From positions 744,001 to 808,000 of the forward strand of contig NAJO01000001.1 in NCBI GenBank assembly GCA_002077065.1: DNA of 64,000 bases. Reading direction: 5' to 3'. The stretch's first letter is position 1, and each line of letters begins with the position of its first letter. Source of the DNA: Cryoendolithus antarcticus. Taxonomy: Eukaryota; Ascomycota; Dothideomycetes; Cladosporiales; Cladosporiaceae. Shown one piece after another: positions 41,694-51,461 of this stretch. The notes beneath the pieces are model-generated. The model did no database searches. It saw only the letters and a list, made by a program, of their open reading frames with translations, and was not told the origin of the DNA. The position numbers and the translations under genes were made by a program.

Positions 41694-43097
41694 ATGACTT
41701 ACTCTGTCTCAGGTTTCACTATCCACCGTCGACCCATGCCCATGCTGCCACATGGAGCTGGATCCGCAGTGACGAAGCCCGACGTACCACCACGTGAAGC
41801 CATCGAGCAGATGAAAGATGTTGCCCGTCGCAGGTTCGCCGCCAAGTACGGACCCTGGCCCACGCCAACCAAGCCGGAAGTCCTTGCTTCGATGACTCGC
41901 GATCAGCCCGACAACCGCATTGAACGCATCGAGCAGATGAAAGAAACTGCACGTCAAAGGTTCCTCGCCAAGCACCCACCACGCTGGCCCGCCAAGCCAG
42001 AAGTCGCTGCTTCGACGACTCGCGAGCAAACCGACGACAGCATTCTTTCCGGGGTATCCGACGAGACAAAGTCGAATTCGACCTTTGTTTCCGACACAGA
42101 CGATACTCCAGTACACTCCCACCTCCTTGTAGAACACGATGCAGACCACGATGGCCGCAGGTTGCTCCTCGATCTGTTGGCCAACGACCCGCTCCGACAT
42201 CAGCACTGGCTGACAACGGCCGAGTCGACCATTGCATTCTACGTGTATAACAAGTGGGAGCGCTGCACGGACGACCGTTCGAGCTACTCGGAATGGCTCG
42301 CACGCTCAATTCCGCCGGCGTACAATCTGTACGACTCCATTGCCGATCTCGCCGAGGAGATCTTCAAGACCTGCAATGGGATCGATGCCACACCTCGACC
42401 ACAGACCCTCAGTCCGGCTGCATTGCGCGCCTTCCTCGACCCACTCGAGCAGCTCTTTACAGCCGAGGGACTGTCCACTCTTGAGGAAGAAGAGTACAAC
42501 GCACGCAAAGCTACTGCCCTCGCTGCCCTCAAGGCCGCTTTCAGAGCTGCACATGAGAAGCCCGCTGCTCCGGCAGTTGAGGTTCCTCGATCAGTCTCAC
42601 CAAGCTCCTTTGTTGGGTCCCTTGTCGACGCAGTCAAAGTCGCCACACGCTCAGTGGTCCAAAACGCCCTGCCTGCCGCCAAGAAAATCTTGCAGCGCGT
42701 TTCCTCCATTTTCCCGTTCCGCTTTCAAGCTCCGGCACCTCAGAGGAACAAACGGTTTCGGACCCCCGGGTTGTACAACATCGACGACAAGCAAGCTTTC
42801 CACAAGCAGACCGCAGAGCTCAGACAATCCGGCTACATCCCCGATGGCTCTGGCCGCACAGCACGGAACTGGTATCTCGAAAGTCACGAAGTCGCTCAGA
42901 AGCGCGCTCTCTGCGCCATTCCGTGGGAAGACATCACTGCGGACGTCACCGTCACGACCACACTCACGGACGACGCCGTACTTGAGATGAGCACTGAGGA
43001 ATCCCGCTACTTCGCTGAGACAATTCGCCACATACCACGCTGTCAAGCCTACGATGACGGCTCCATCTGCACCGAAGGTAAGAATTTTGAAGAGTGA
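41694..43097 (+). CDS. Unrecognised protein with an internal duplication
   Basis: I do not recognise this protein. The frame encodes 467 residues. Near the N-terminus are two copies of a 42-residue unit, each starting IEQMK(D/E)xAR and containing RFxAK, W, KPEV and a TR(D/E)Q ending (about residues 36-76 and 79-119). The middle is helical (LLLDLLANDPLRHQHWL, then YNLYDSIADLAEEIFKTCNG), and an Ala-rich helix and basic segment follow. There is no signal peptide or membrane helix. The 5' end is doubtful: an intron 41648-41712 (GTGAGT...CAG) would join an upstream proline-rich frame (…PPKPPISRNG) to FTIHRRPMPM in phase. The 3' end is also doubtful, as a strong GTAAGA donor lies at the final codons. 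It may be a lineage-specific gene. Confidence 0.6.
   Translation: MTYSVSGFTIHRRPMPMLPHGAGSAVTKPDVPPREAIEQMKDVARRRFAAKYGPWPTPTKPEVLASMTRDQPDNRIERIEQMKETARQRFLAKHPPRWPAKPEVAASTTREQTDDSILSGVSDETKSNSTFVSDTDDTPVHSHLLVEHDADHDGRRLLLDLLANDPLRHQHWLTTAESTIAFYVYNKWERCTDDRSSYSEWLARSIPPAYNLYDSIADLAEEIFKTCNGIDATPRPQTLSPAALRAFLDPLEQLFTAEGLSTLEEEEYNARKATALAALKAAFRAAHEKPAAPAVEVPRSVSPSSFVGSLVDAVKVATRSVVQNALPAAKKILQRVSSIFPFRFQAPAPQRNKRFRTPGLYNIDDKQAFHKQTAELRQSGYIPDGSGRTARNWYLESHEVAQKRALCAIPWEDITADVTVTTTLTDDAVLEMSTEESRYFAETIRHIPRCQAYDDGSICTEGKNFEE
41797..42050 (+). repeat. Two-copy direct repeat of about 126-129 bp inside the unrecognised gene
   Basis: The stretch beginning GCCATCGAGCAGATGAAAG (about 41800) recurs at about 41929 as CGCATCGAGCAGATGAAAG. 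Each copy runs through a RF.AK, KPEV and TTR/MTR segment. The copies are diverged at the DNA level but keep one frame, which suggests selection on the protein. Confidence 0.7.
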
Positions 43098-43149
43098 CCG
43101 ACGTCGACACGCCTTGCAATGGACATCATTGCATCTTGCGTATCAATAT

Positions 43150-43560
43150 CACTCCCCCTGTCGCCTGACGCACGCCAGCACCCCGAGTGCCATCGCTCGA
43201 CATCATTGCTCATCTTGTCGCCAGACGCACGCTCGCACTTCGAGAGCCCTCGCTCCGACATCGACAGCTTCAGCTTCAGCTTCTCCGGACATCACCGGAT
43301 TCATCATCACTTGTCTCGCCGCTAGACGCACGCTAGTACTTCGAGTGCCATCGCTCCGACACGACATCACTCGTCTTTGCCGCCAGATGCACGCCAGTAC
43401 TTCGAGTGCCATCGCTCCGATATCGACACATCGCCTTCATCAGTTTGAATCTCACTCGTCTTTCGACAGGCGTATGCTTGCACTTCGAGTGCCATCACTT
43501 CGAATTCGACATCCACTGTCTCGCCGAGAGGCACACATTAGCACTTCGAGTGTTATCGCC
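43150..43560 (+). repeat. Six-copy interspersed array with CTTCGAGTGCCATCGCTCCGA core
   Basis: A core close to GTACTTCGAGTGCCATCGCT, preceded by GCCAGACGCACGC-like sequence, occurs about six times (near 43184, 43241, 43341, 43401, 43486 and 43546). Spacing varies between about 57 and 100 bp. The central copies are nearly identical over 20 or more bases and the outer ones are decayed. It looks like a minisatellite that grew by unequal duplication. Confidence 0.75.
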
Positions 43561-43563
43561 ACC

Positions 43564-44070
43564 ATCAACAGCCTCCGTCCTGGATCCTTCTCGCCGTCAC
43601 ACTCTGCCAGTCACTTCGTGGTAATGGCTCTGGGGATAACATCTCAGGGAAGCCGCCTGTCCGAGTACTGTGACCTCAGTAGCGCTCTAGCGAACGGGCA
43701 GTACGTTGGGTAGGGACATTATCGCAAGGCTGCAGGACTGGTTGCGGCAGGCTCACAGCGACGGTGAACTACTCGGATCAACAGCCTCATCACTGGATTC
43801 TTCTCGCCTCCACACTCTGACAGTTACTTCGCGCTGATGGCTCTGGGGGCAACCTCAGAGTAGCAGCCTATCTGAGTACTGTGAGCTCAGTAGCGCTCTA
43901 GCGAACGGGCAGTACGTTGGGTGGGGACATTATCGCAAGGCTGCAGAGTGGTGGTTGCGGGGTCACAGTGGCGAGGCATCTACGTGTGCTCCGCTCATCA
44001 ACAGCAGGCAGCAGGTAAGTATAGGTGAGTTTTCCCCTTGTGACTGACGCCTGCCGAGTACTGTGGCAGC
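43564..44070 (+). repeat. Direct tandem repeat, period about 214 bp, two good copies plus a decayed third
   Basis: Copy one (43564-43747) and copy two (43778-43960) both begin ATCAACAGCCTC and share GTACTGTGA, then CTCAGTAGCGCTCTAGCGAA and the following GTACGTTGGGT, GGGACATTATCGCAAGGCTG and a final TGGTTGCGG. The most similar 75 bp are almost identical. A third, decayed copy begins ATCAACAGCAGGCAG at 43999 and retains CCGAGTACTGTGGCAG near 44055. No protein function is apparent. Confidence 0.85.
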
Positions 44071-44819
44071 GGTATGAGGACGCAGCCGGCGCCAAGAACA
44101 CTGATGAAACAGGCATAACCAACCACAGCACCCTTAGTACGGCTTCGACCGTCGGATCAGTCATCGATCAGGTACACCGATCAACAAGTCTTTCTCACTG
44201 GCGGAGCACCAGAGCAAATCTGACAGCCCAGTGGAGCCGACGTTACCCTACGCTGCCTCGGTAGCAATAGGAGAGCGATCTGGTTCTGCACATCGGGTGT
44301 TGCGAGAGGAGCGATCTGCGACAACAGTGCGAGAGAACGATCGGGAACCGACGATGAGTTTGCGACGCATTCCTGCTGGACCACTCTCGATAGCTCCGCG
44401 GCGCTCGGTCTTGCATCCCAATTACCGTGGCAAGTTTCTGGTGGCCTCGACCAATGAGCTGGACTGCGGACGGAGAGTGGCAGACGGGGACCTTGCTCTG
44501 ATCTGTCCGGGCGAAGTGGAAGGAAAAGGGGGCTGGTGGGTTGAAGGGAGAGACCGTCAGCACTGCGGACGGCACTTAGTGCTTCGGTCGGGCGTGTGCG
44601 GCAATTATGATGAGGCCCTTGATCTGCGCACACCACTGACTACAGGGCTTTGGGGATACTGACTTCACAGCACGACTTACTAACCTGACAGCGCTGTTCG
44701 CTGCCAGCAGTGTCTGGACTTGCAGCACGCCCGGTGAGTGATCAGCTCTTGTCGAGATGATCATGACTGACGCACTTGCAGGACTGCGACGGCAACCATC
44801 AGTACACACATGGATCTTT

Positions 44820-45313
44820 GTGAGTTCGCTACAGTATCTTCCCTTTCCCGCGTGGTCGAATAGTGCTGACATCCAGACACACTGCCGCCATGTAGCTGCC
44901 ACCTTCGCGATGACATCTCCACCTAAAATCTTTTGTGAGTTCGCAAGAGTATCTTCCTCTTCGCTGCCAACGAACACTGCTGACGTTCGGATACATCGCG
45001 CCTTGCTATCCTCGCCCTCCGCTTCACCCTTTTGTGAGTGCGCTGGAGTATTCGCCACCATCTATGTGGTCGCTCAGTGCTGATCCCCGGACAAATCACT
45101 GTAGGTACGTTTCAGCACCGTCCGACGTCTCAGCATCGTCGACCCTTCCATGAGTGCGTTGAAGCGACCGCGTTTCTCTCCGTCGAACGAATGCTACCGA
45201 CATCACCGACTACCATCTGATCGCCGCCTGTATCCGGGTTCACGATTCAGCATGCCGGTCTTGCGAATGCATTGGAGTACGACCTTTCCAGTCTGCTCGA
45301 GCGCAACTGACAT
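44820..45313 (+). repeat. Five-copy array of an intron-like unit
   Basis: A unit of about 57 bp starts with GTGAGTTCGC or GTGAGTGCGC, has AGTAT(C)TTCC-like sequence in the middle and ends GTGCTGACATCCAG followed by ACA. Clear copies start at 44820, 44935 and 45034; decayed copies start near 45150 and 45261, giving a period of 99-116 bp. The unit's start matches a 5' splice site, CTGAC a fungal branch point, and CCAG (first copy) a 3' splice site. Between units lie 40-60 bp of less similar sequence. It resembles repeated exon-intron blocks or an introner-like element. Confidence 0.7.
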
Positions 45314-45435
45314 CCATCACCCCATTGCTTGACCACTCTCATACCTTTCGTCGCATGAAGTTTGCTCTCTCAACAGTCCGTAACGCTCACGCATCTCATG
45401 CTCAGTCAATCCCTCCGTACGATATCTCCTCGGTC

Positions 45436-46184
45436 ATGACCGCGAAACCTACCCTCCTACCCCTACACGGCGCCTTTCACAATCCTGCCCTTTCGGTCCC
45501 CTGATTGCGTACCTCTCCATTCACGGCTACAGCTGCCTCCCCATCGGTCTACCATCAACGCACTCCGCGACCCCCGCAACTTTCGCCAACGATGTCACCA
45601 CAATCCACGCCGCCAACACCGGAGCGCTAGCAGTCAAAAACGTAGTCCTGGTAGCGCAAAGCTTCGGCGGCATCACCGGACTGTCTTCGCTCGAGAATCT
45701 GACCCCGGCTGCCCGAGAACGTGCAGGCTACGCCATGGCCGTGACGCAAGTATGCCTCATTTCCGCTTTCCTCGGGTTCCGAAGGGCGAGCGTACTGGAG
45801 ATGCTGGGAGACCGGCTGGTGCCAATCTCTGAGATCCGCGAAGACTGGTGTTATGTCGGGCCAAAGTCGCCGAGGGAGTACTTCATTCACGACCTTCCTG
45901 CCGAGGAGGCTGAGAAGTGGGCGGCGGTGCTGAAGCCTTGTTCGCTGAATGCTTCCCTGGGCAAGGTCACGCATGAGGGGTGGCGGGAGGTAGCAGTGAG
46001 CTATTTGGTTTGCAAGCAGGACCAGACCAATACGGAGGAGTTCCAACGGTGGTCGATCGGTGAGGCGAAGAGGAATGGAGTTGCCTTCAGGGTCGAAGAG
46101 ATCGAGAGCAGTCATTGTCCTTTCTTATCGCAAGTTGAGCGGACGGGCGACTTCGTCAGGCGAGGAGTGGGAGGTGATGTGTAG
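45436..46184 (+). pseudogene. Alpha/beta hydrolase, frameshifted
   Basis: Alpha/beta-hydrolase-fold esterase-like sequence broken by a one-base frame change. Frame one starts MTAKPTLLPLHGAFHNPA (45436) and hits a TGA at 45502-45504. The second frame takes over at about 45492 with FGPLIAYLSIHGYSCLPIGL and stays open to 46184. The nucleophile elbow is LVAQSFGGITG, a family-like variant of GxSxG. The C-terminal part has PREYFIHDLPAEEAEKW and the catalytic His segment EEIESSHCPFLSQ. No intron with GT-AG fits within the overlap of the two frames. It could be a young pseudogene or a sequencing indel; everything else, about 249 residues in total, looks intact. The substrate is unknown. Confidence 0.72.
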
Positions 46185-46227
46185 CTAGCTTTGAGCGTGT
46201 CGTACATTATTGGACTTCATCGATTGC

Positions 46228-46887
46228 TCAAGGCGCCTCACCCATGCTTCTCACATATCTCGGCGACATGCCTTCTTCATCGTCGCTCCGTGGCTCATAC
46301 GCGGGTGGAGGTGTCCTGGCTCTACCGGGCGCCAATAAGACAGTGTCGTACGAAGGCGGTGCCTCAACGACCATATCCGTGACAGCTCTGCGTAAATGGA
46401 CGGGTCGCTGTGCGGCATTTGCGGCCGATACACCATCAAAGTCTCTCACCCACTGATTGACCGCAGGTGTACCTGAATTTGGTGCGCTGCTCATCTGCGG
46501 CGCAGCTGCAGATGAGCCCTCCCCAATGAACTGCCTTCTGCGTTCCTCAGCCGCCTCCTCAGCAGCCTCTTGCTCCTTGTCATGCGCCACTTCTGCGTCA
46601 ACACTGCTCTGACTCTCGTCACTATTCCTCCTACGTCGAATAAACTGAGACATCCATCTATTGCGCTCGAACTCCTCCATCGCAAGGAACCTGACCCACT
46701 CACTCGAGCTGAGCTCATCGGGCTCGATGTCGCGAATGCGCAGCTGCGATGCTGCTAGGTGGCGACGCGCGATGGAAAGAGGCCGGTTTGTGTAGGCCTC
46801 TACCTGGAGTGCGCCAAACCCACCGTTGCGGATGGCAGGGGTATTGTACATGGCCGGTCGCGCCGGGCGAGCTCTTGGGGCAGGCAT
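46228..46887 (-). CDS. Unrecognised protein with two PPxY motifs
   Basis: I do not recognise this 219-residue protein. A conserved-looking segment IRDIEPDELSSSEWVRFLAM is followed by FERNRWMSQFIRRRR. A Glu/Ala-rich helical stretch comes next (KEQEAAEEAAEERRRQF). The C-terminal third contains two PPxY motifs, PPSYDTV and PPAYEP, separated by about 18 residues. PPxY is the ligand of WW domains, in fungi chiefly those of the Rsp5-type ubiquitin ligase, so an adaptor role is possible. The frame remains open upstream to a TAG near 46943 that looks like a splice acceptor, so a 5' exon may be missing. No membrane segment is seen. Confidence 0.6.
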   Translation of the reverse strand: MPAPRARPARPAMYNTPAIRNGGFGALQVEAYTNRPLSIARRHLAASQLRIRDIEPDELSSSEWVRFLAMEEFERNRWMSQFIRRRRNSDESQSSVDAEVAHDKEQEAAEEAAEERRRQFIGEGSSAAAPQMSSAPNSGTPAVNQWVRDFDGVSAANAAQRPVHLRRAVTDMVVEAPPSYDTVLLAPGRARTPPPAYEPRSDDEEGMSPRYVRSMGEAP

Positions 46888-47809
46888 GCTTGCTTCCGCC
46901 TGGCCGTATGTCAGATCGGTAGGAGTGTCTCGTGATCTCTATGCGGTTCCTGTGTATGCGCCGCCGGTTTGTCTTGGTGGTTTCGCCGTTCCGGAAGTGG
47001 GAGAGGTCGGGTTTTGACTAGATGGGACAGATGCCGGGAATTCAGCTGAGCAAGCCAAGCGCCAGGCTTACGACGATAGTAGATGAGTCTCAAGCTGATG
47101 GCGACGCCGCGGACGAAGGTGGACCAGGAAGTGGAGTTGGCGTGCGTTACCAGAACGACGGACAGGTGGACTGCAGGCGCCCCTCCACACTGTCTGCGGT
47201 GCTACACTTGGCGGTACCAGTACTGATGGATAATTAAGTCGATGAGAGAGCTTACTCGTGGCTATCATTGGCCGTATATACGTCGTCAAGGAGGCGTGTA
47301 CTCGCTCAGCCAGCTCATTCACCACTGTGAGATCTGTGACCGTCCTTCAGCCTTGTGGCCCTTCCAATCGTCGAGTCGCATGACCAAGGGTAAAGGTCGA
47401 TAGAGCGATGCGGCCAAGACCAAAGGTGAGCCGAAGAAGCGGGGCTGGGCGTTGGTGATGGTGACATAATCGAGGTACCGACAGCCTATTCGTTCGGATC
47501 AGTGCTATCTTGCTTCTGCCGTCGCCTTTCGAACGTGAGACCCAGCTTTCGAGTCGCAGTATCAGGCACGATGAGGGTCACGAGGTGTCGATTGTCTTCG
47601 CTAGGAGAGTGGGAGGGCATAGCGGCTGAAGTATTCCGCCCTGCACGAGAAGTGCCCGGCTGGCATGGAATCGCGCAGCATGATGATCGACTATATCCAC
47701 GTTTCATGAGGAAGGGCCGAAGGGCGCATCACAAGAGAGTGATGACTCTAGGAGGTATGGCAACACTAACGCATTACTTGGTGTCCGATGATCTCGGGCT
47801 CAAGGGAAC
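46888..47809. other. Intergenic region with a possible unassigned exon
   Basis: About 920 bp. A minus-strand frame at 47486-47707 ends with NRHLVTLIVPDTATRKLGLT, which looks more protein-like than its surroundings and may be a small exon, but no gene can be built from it. The upstream exon of the PPxY protein may also lie here. Confidence 0.3.
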
Positions 47810-49301
47810 CTACAACCGCGCCTGCAACTTCTCCATCGTGTCACCCAACGCATAGTCACTTCTGTGCGTCCGACTCCTGACCTTCTCAGTATCCGCCACA
47901 CTAGGATGCTGCGCTTCCGTGGCCGGATTGTAGTCGAACGCGGAAGCTTCCGTGATCTCAGCATCAGACAGCTGCCGGTTCGCCTTGCCATCCGCACGCT
48001 TGTACACGTTGATGACCACCGCGCCACCTAGCCCAAGGTTGTGCTGCAGCGCCACATCAGCGTCAACATGTCGATTGTTTGCCCAACCTCGAAGCTGCCA
48101 GGTAAGCTCAGCGCACTGCGCCAGGCCAGTAGCGCCGAGTGGATGGCCTTTTGAGATCAGTCCGCCAGATGGGTTCACGATCGGCCCTTTGCCACCATAC
48201 GTGATATCACCTCGTCGCACCATCTCGTGGGCCTTGCCTTGCTCTGAGAAACCGAGTCCCTCAAGCAATATCAATTCGTTAGCACTGAAGCAGTCATGCA
48301 GTTCGCAGACCTTGATATCGCTCGGCGATACACCAGCTTCCTTCATCGCAGCCTGCGCAGCCCTCTTCGTCATGTCGTAGCCCACGAGATCCATTGCGCT
48401 CCGCGAGAAGAGCGCTGGGGTGTCTGTCATGAGCGACTGCCCGGCCATCAGGATCGCTTGGTTCCGGAGGTCAGGACGAGAGTCTAGGAACTTCTGCGAG
48501 ACTATCACAGCTGCACCTGCGCCGTCGGATGTTGGACTGCATTGCAACTTCGTAAGGGGCGCGTGGATCATAGGAGAGTCCATGATCTCTTTGAGACTGT
48601 ACTTCTGCCGAAATTGGGCGTATGGGTTTCGTTGCGAGTGCTCATGAGAGATGCGCGCGATTTCAGCGAAGTCTTCTGCTTTTGCTCCATATCTGCGGGA
48701 ATGTCAGTGCTTGAGCTCCCGGATGTAGATGGCAAGGTCACACTTCTCCATGTACTCCCTCCCTGCGTTAGCGAAGTACTGCGCATTGCGAGGACTGCCG
48801 TGCTTTCCTCGAGTCTCCTCCATGAGCGCCGTACTCAGGCCCATCGGACTAGGTCGATCGCTCCAGACACTCTTGATACTGCCTGGACTCATCTGCTCGA
48901 AGCCGATGACTAGTACGACGTCCGCTGCACCGCTCCCTACAAGCGTTCGAGCCATGTGTAGTCCTGTATAACTTGTCAGAGAAGTTACCAGGGCAGGTCG
49001 CATGCCGCGGAGAGGTTAAAGAATGCTTACCAGTGCTTCCTGTAGCACAAGCATTGTTAGTGTTCCACACCGGAATTCCCGTCATGCCGAATTGATAGAA
49101 GATTCGCTGTCCGCTGGTCGTGTCGCCATAACAGTAGCAAGCAACGCCTTGGTTCACATCATCGTAGTTCAGGCCTGCATCTAGGAGCGCCTTGACACCG
49201 GCTTCGAAACCAAGTTCGGGATACTCTCGTGATCGTCGCGGCTTGATGAAGGGTGTGAGGCCAACGCCGACGATGTAGGCTGGGGATTTTGGGGAAGTCA
49301 T
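47810..49301 (-). CDS. SCP2-type thiolase (sterol carrier protein X-like acetyl-CoA acyltransferase)
   Basis: Peroxisomal 3-ketoacyl-CoA thiolase of the SCPx class, acting in branched-chain or sterol side-chain beta-oxidation. Three exons (49301-49031, 48963-48744, 48692-47810) give 457 residues. The catalytic Cys is in NTNNACATGST, split just after it by the first intron; HDCFSANE and the GHPLGATG motif carry the other catalytic residues. The introns (67 and 51 nt) have CTGAC branch points and restore STGLHMARTL and EYMEKYGAKAEDF. The protein ends QARL, a plausible PTS1 peroxisomal signal (ARL). There is no C-terminal SCP2 sterol-binding domain, so it is a thiolase-only form. It starts MTSPKSPAYIVGVGLTPF, normal for the class. 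Confidence 0.9.
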
Positions 49302-51461
49302 TATGATGCGGTGGAATGGGAAGTTGAGACGGAGATAGCGTGAGCTGGATGATCTGAATTAGACAGTGTAGGAATGTAAAGCTGCGGGTGCGATTTTTAG
49401 AGCGTTGATATTCAGATACCTAGCTGGGTGTGGTGCAACATGTTGTGTTGGTACTTAGGTACGAGCTTCTACTACCGCCCCGCTTCGTCAGATCCGAGGA
49501 TGTACACTCCACTCAGAATCTGATGAAGAAACACATACATGTAGCTCCTTGATCCTACAGTAGTATGCTGCACGTAATAAACGATAAGCCACGTCAGAAT
49601 GGCGACAGGGAAGTAATCGTGGTTTCGCGTGAGCTGTGCACATTGCCTCCGCTCCGTGGAGAGCATCGCGGTGCATGCGCCGTCGTCGCATTGCCCGCGA
49701 CTGCAGTGAGTTCCATCACCACACCAGTGAGAGATCAATGAGTGCCGGTCTCTCGGCGTAGACGACGTTGCTTCCCGTGTGGGGGGAGATGTCGCGGTGG
49801 TCATAATGACTGTAACACGGTCCTCGTCAGCGAGTCCATAATGATCTCCAGACTTGCCCAGACTATTCTCAGTTGGGCGAGCATCGCTTCCAGTGTTGCG
49901 CTTCTGTCAAGTTCTTGAACAGGCTTCAGGCGCAGGGTGTAACAATCCCTGATGATTTGCGTCGCAACATCTGTCTCGGAGAGCACCGCTGCGACATCCT
50001 ACGCCTGATCTGGGCGAGGAGAAAATCGCATCATACCAGCCTCGCAGAAAGGAAATTGTTCTCCGTCGATATGAAACATCCAGACGCCAAAGAAAGACGA
50101 CTAAAATAGCTTGCAGATTAGCTAGAGTTCTCCTCTGTATTGGGAGTCGAGACCAATTTTTCCCAAGCCAGAGATCGGAAGATGAGCAGGTCTAAGTACC
50201 TATTTGGGGACATTTCCATCTCTATTGCTCCTGCGAGGTAAAAATAGATCTGCCGGGGCGATATCCCACGCGACGTGACTGGGATCTGTGCAACCAGACC
50301 TCGACAGCATTGCTCGCCTCTGGGGAATTGTTATGGCGCGTTTCAGAATTGCCGCTGCGCCTGTAGTTTGAACCAAGCCAGGCGCGGTCGTCATTCGAAG
50401 TATAATGTCTACAGGGCAGTGCATAAGGATGTAGGCGCTGTGAGGTGGCTGAATTCTCTGGGCGAGGTCTCGATATCTCGGACTGCGCAGTGTGTTAGAG
50501 CGAGCCACAGCAAGAGCGAGATTACAGGAGAGATGGGGCACCATACCACAGCCGCGCAGAGATCTTGGCGAGCATATCGTCAGCGATGTATTACGCGGTC
50601 GTGGTCAGACGGCAGAACTTCCATGCATATGCAGTCGCGGAGTTTCCCGCAATACACAACGGCTCGACCTTCGCAGGAGCCGAAGCCTGTGCTACCATCG
50701 ATATTTATTCGCCGACTCCACGTCTCCACCACACTAGCAACATACTAAAACGGTTCTTGCAGGGCATGCCACATCAGTCCGGGCCATGCAGTCTGCCACA
50801 CCCGCCCCATTAGCAACGCGCGAGCAGGCTTCATGCAAGCCGCGGCGGCTATCTTACATCACGCTAGACCCGATAATATGAGAGGCATCGCCCTCAGCCC
50901 TAAGCGAACGAATGGAGATCTCATCTTACGCCTCTTGGTACCAATTTCCCACGCACAGATGCTCACTCTAATCATCCTCCCCATGCGCGTCGGTGCGGCT
51001 CTGCCCTTTGTAACGGGTCGGCAGCGCCCCAAAATACATCCTTCTACCTTACAGCCTACTTTACACTTCATATGCTAAGCCTTCGTGCATGATGCCCCGT
51101 GCACTGCGAAAGTAGAGCACTTCACGCATGCGAATAGCTGCTATTGCTAGCACTGCGCAGCATGAGCTTTGACGGGTTTCGAGCAGATCCTACATAGGAC
51201 CAACATGTCCTGCCTCAGTGCCGCATTCGAAGGCCCCCGTCCGCTGCTATTGATCCATCTAGACTGTGCCTGGCAGTGAGTGTTGGAAGGGTATTGCGAC
51301 ATCTGCTTGCTATCTCTTTGGTCAGCCTACATCTTACAACAAGGGCAATAACAATATCATCGTCAGATCTCCTCGTCACTTCCTCCCGCTCGAATGGTGG
51401 CCGCCACCAACATCACTCTTTCCTATCTCCTTGGCTCGTTGTCATTGTCATCTTCATAGCG
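49302..51461. other. Long intergenic region
   Basis: About 2.2 kb without a recognisable gene. Open frames up to about 157 codons occur but overlap and have no domains. The promoter of the thiolase lies at the left end and that of the Myb-like gene at the right. The frame upstream of the Myb-like protein (51276-51461) adds a hydrophobic leader that I take as untranslated. Confidence 0.4.

Larger units (their letters stand above)
43098..45435. other. Repeat-rich region without recognisable gene
   Basis: About 2.3 kb made largely of three successive degenerate repeat arrays, listed separately (about 43150-43560, 43564-44070 and 44820-45313). Between the second and third arrays (44180-44660) two overlapping frames of about 145-150 codons lie on opposite strands, without known domains. 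The strong donor at the end of the preceding gene means that part of this region might be transcribed as its 3' portion. Confidence 0.5.

Noticed and set aside
44181..44662. Two overlapping frames (about 145-150 codons) on opposite strands
   Set aside because: Neither has a domain, intron support or a convincing composition, and each is a shadow of the other.
43150..45313. Repeat arrays considered as a CRISPR array
   Set aside because: Spacing is irregular, repeat units grade into decayed copies, no unique spacers of equal length occur, and the genome is eukaryotic.
47486..47707. Minus-strand frame ending in a protein-like segment (NRHLVTLIVPDTATRKLG)
   Set aside because: Only the last 45 residues look coding, and I could not attach it to a start, intron or neighbouring gene. 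Kept as a note in the intergenic entry.
51276..51461. Upstream extension of the Myb-like protein with a hydrophobic, signal-like leader
   Set aside because: A secretory or membrane leader conflicts with a nuclear DNA-binding protein carrying a basic nuclear signal. The inner Met at 51462 is more plausible.
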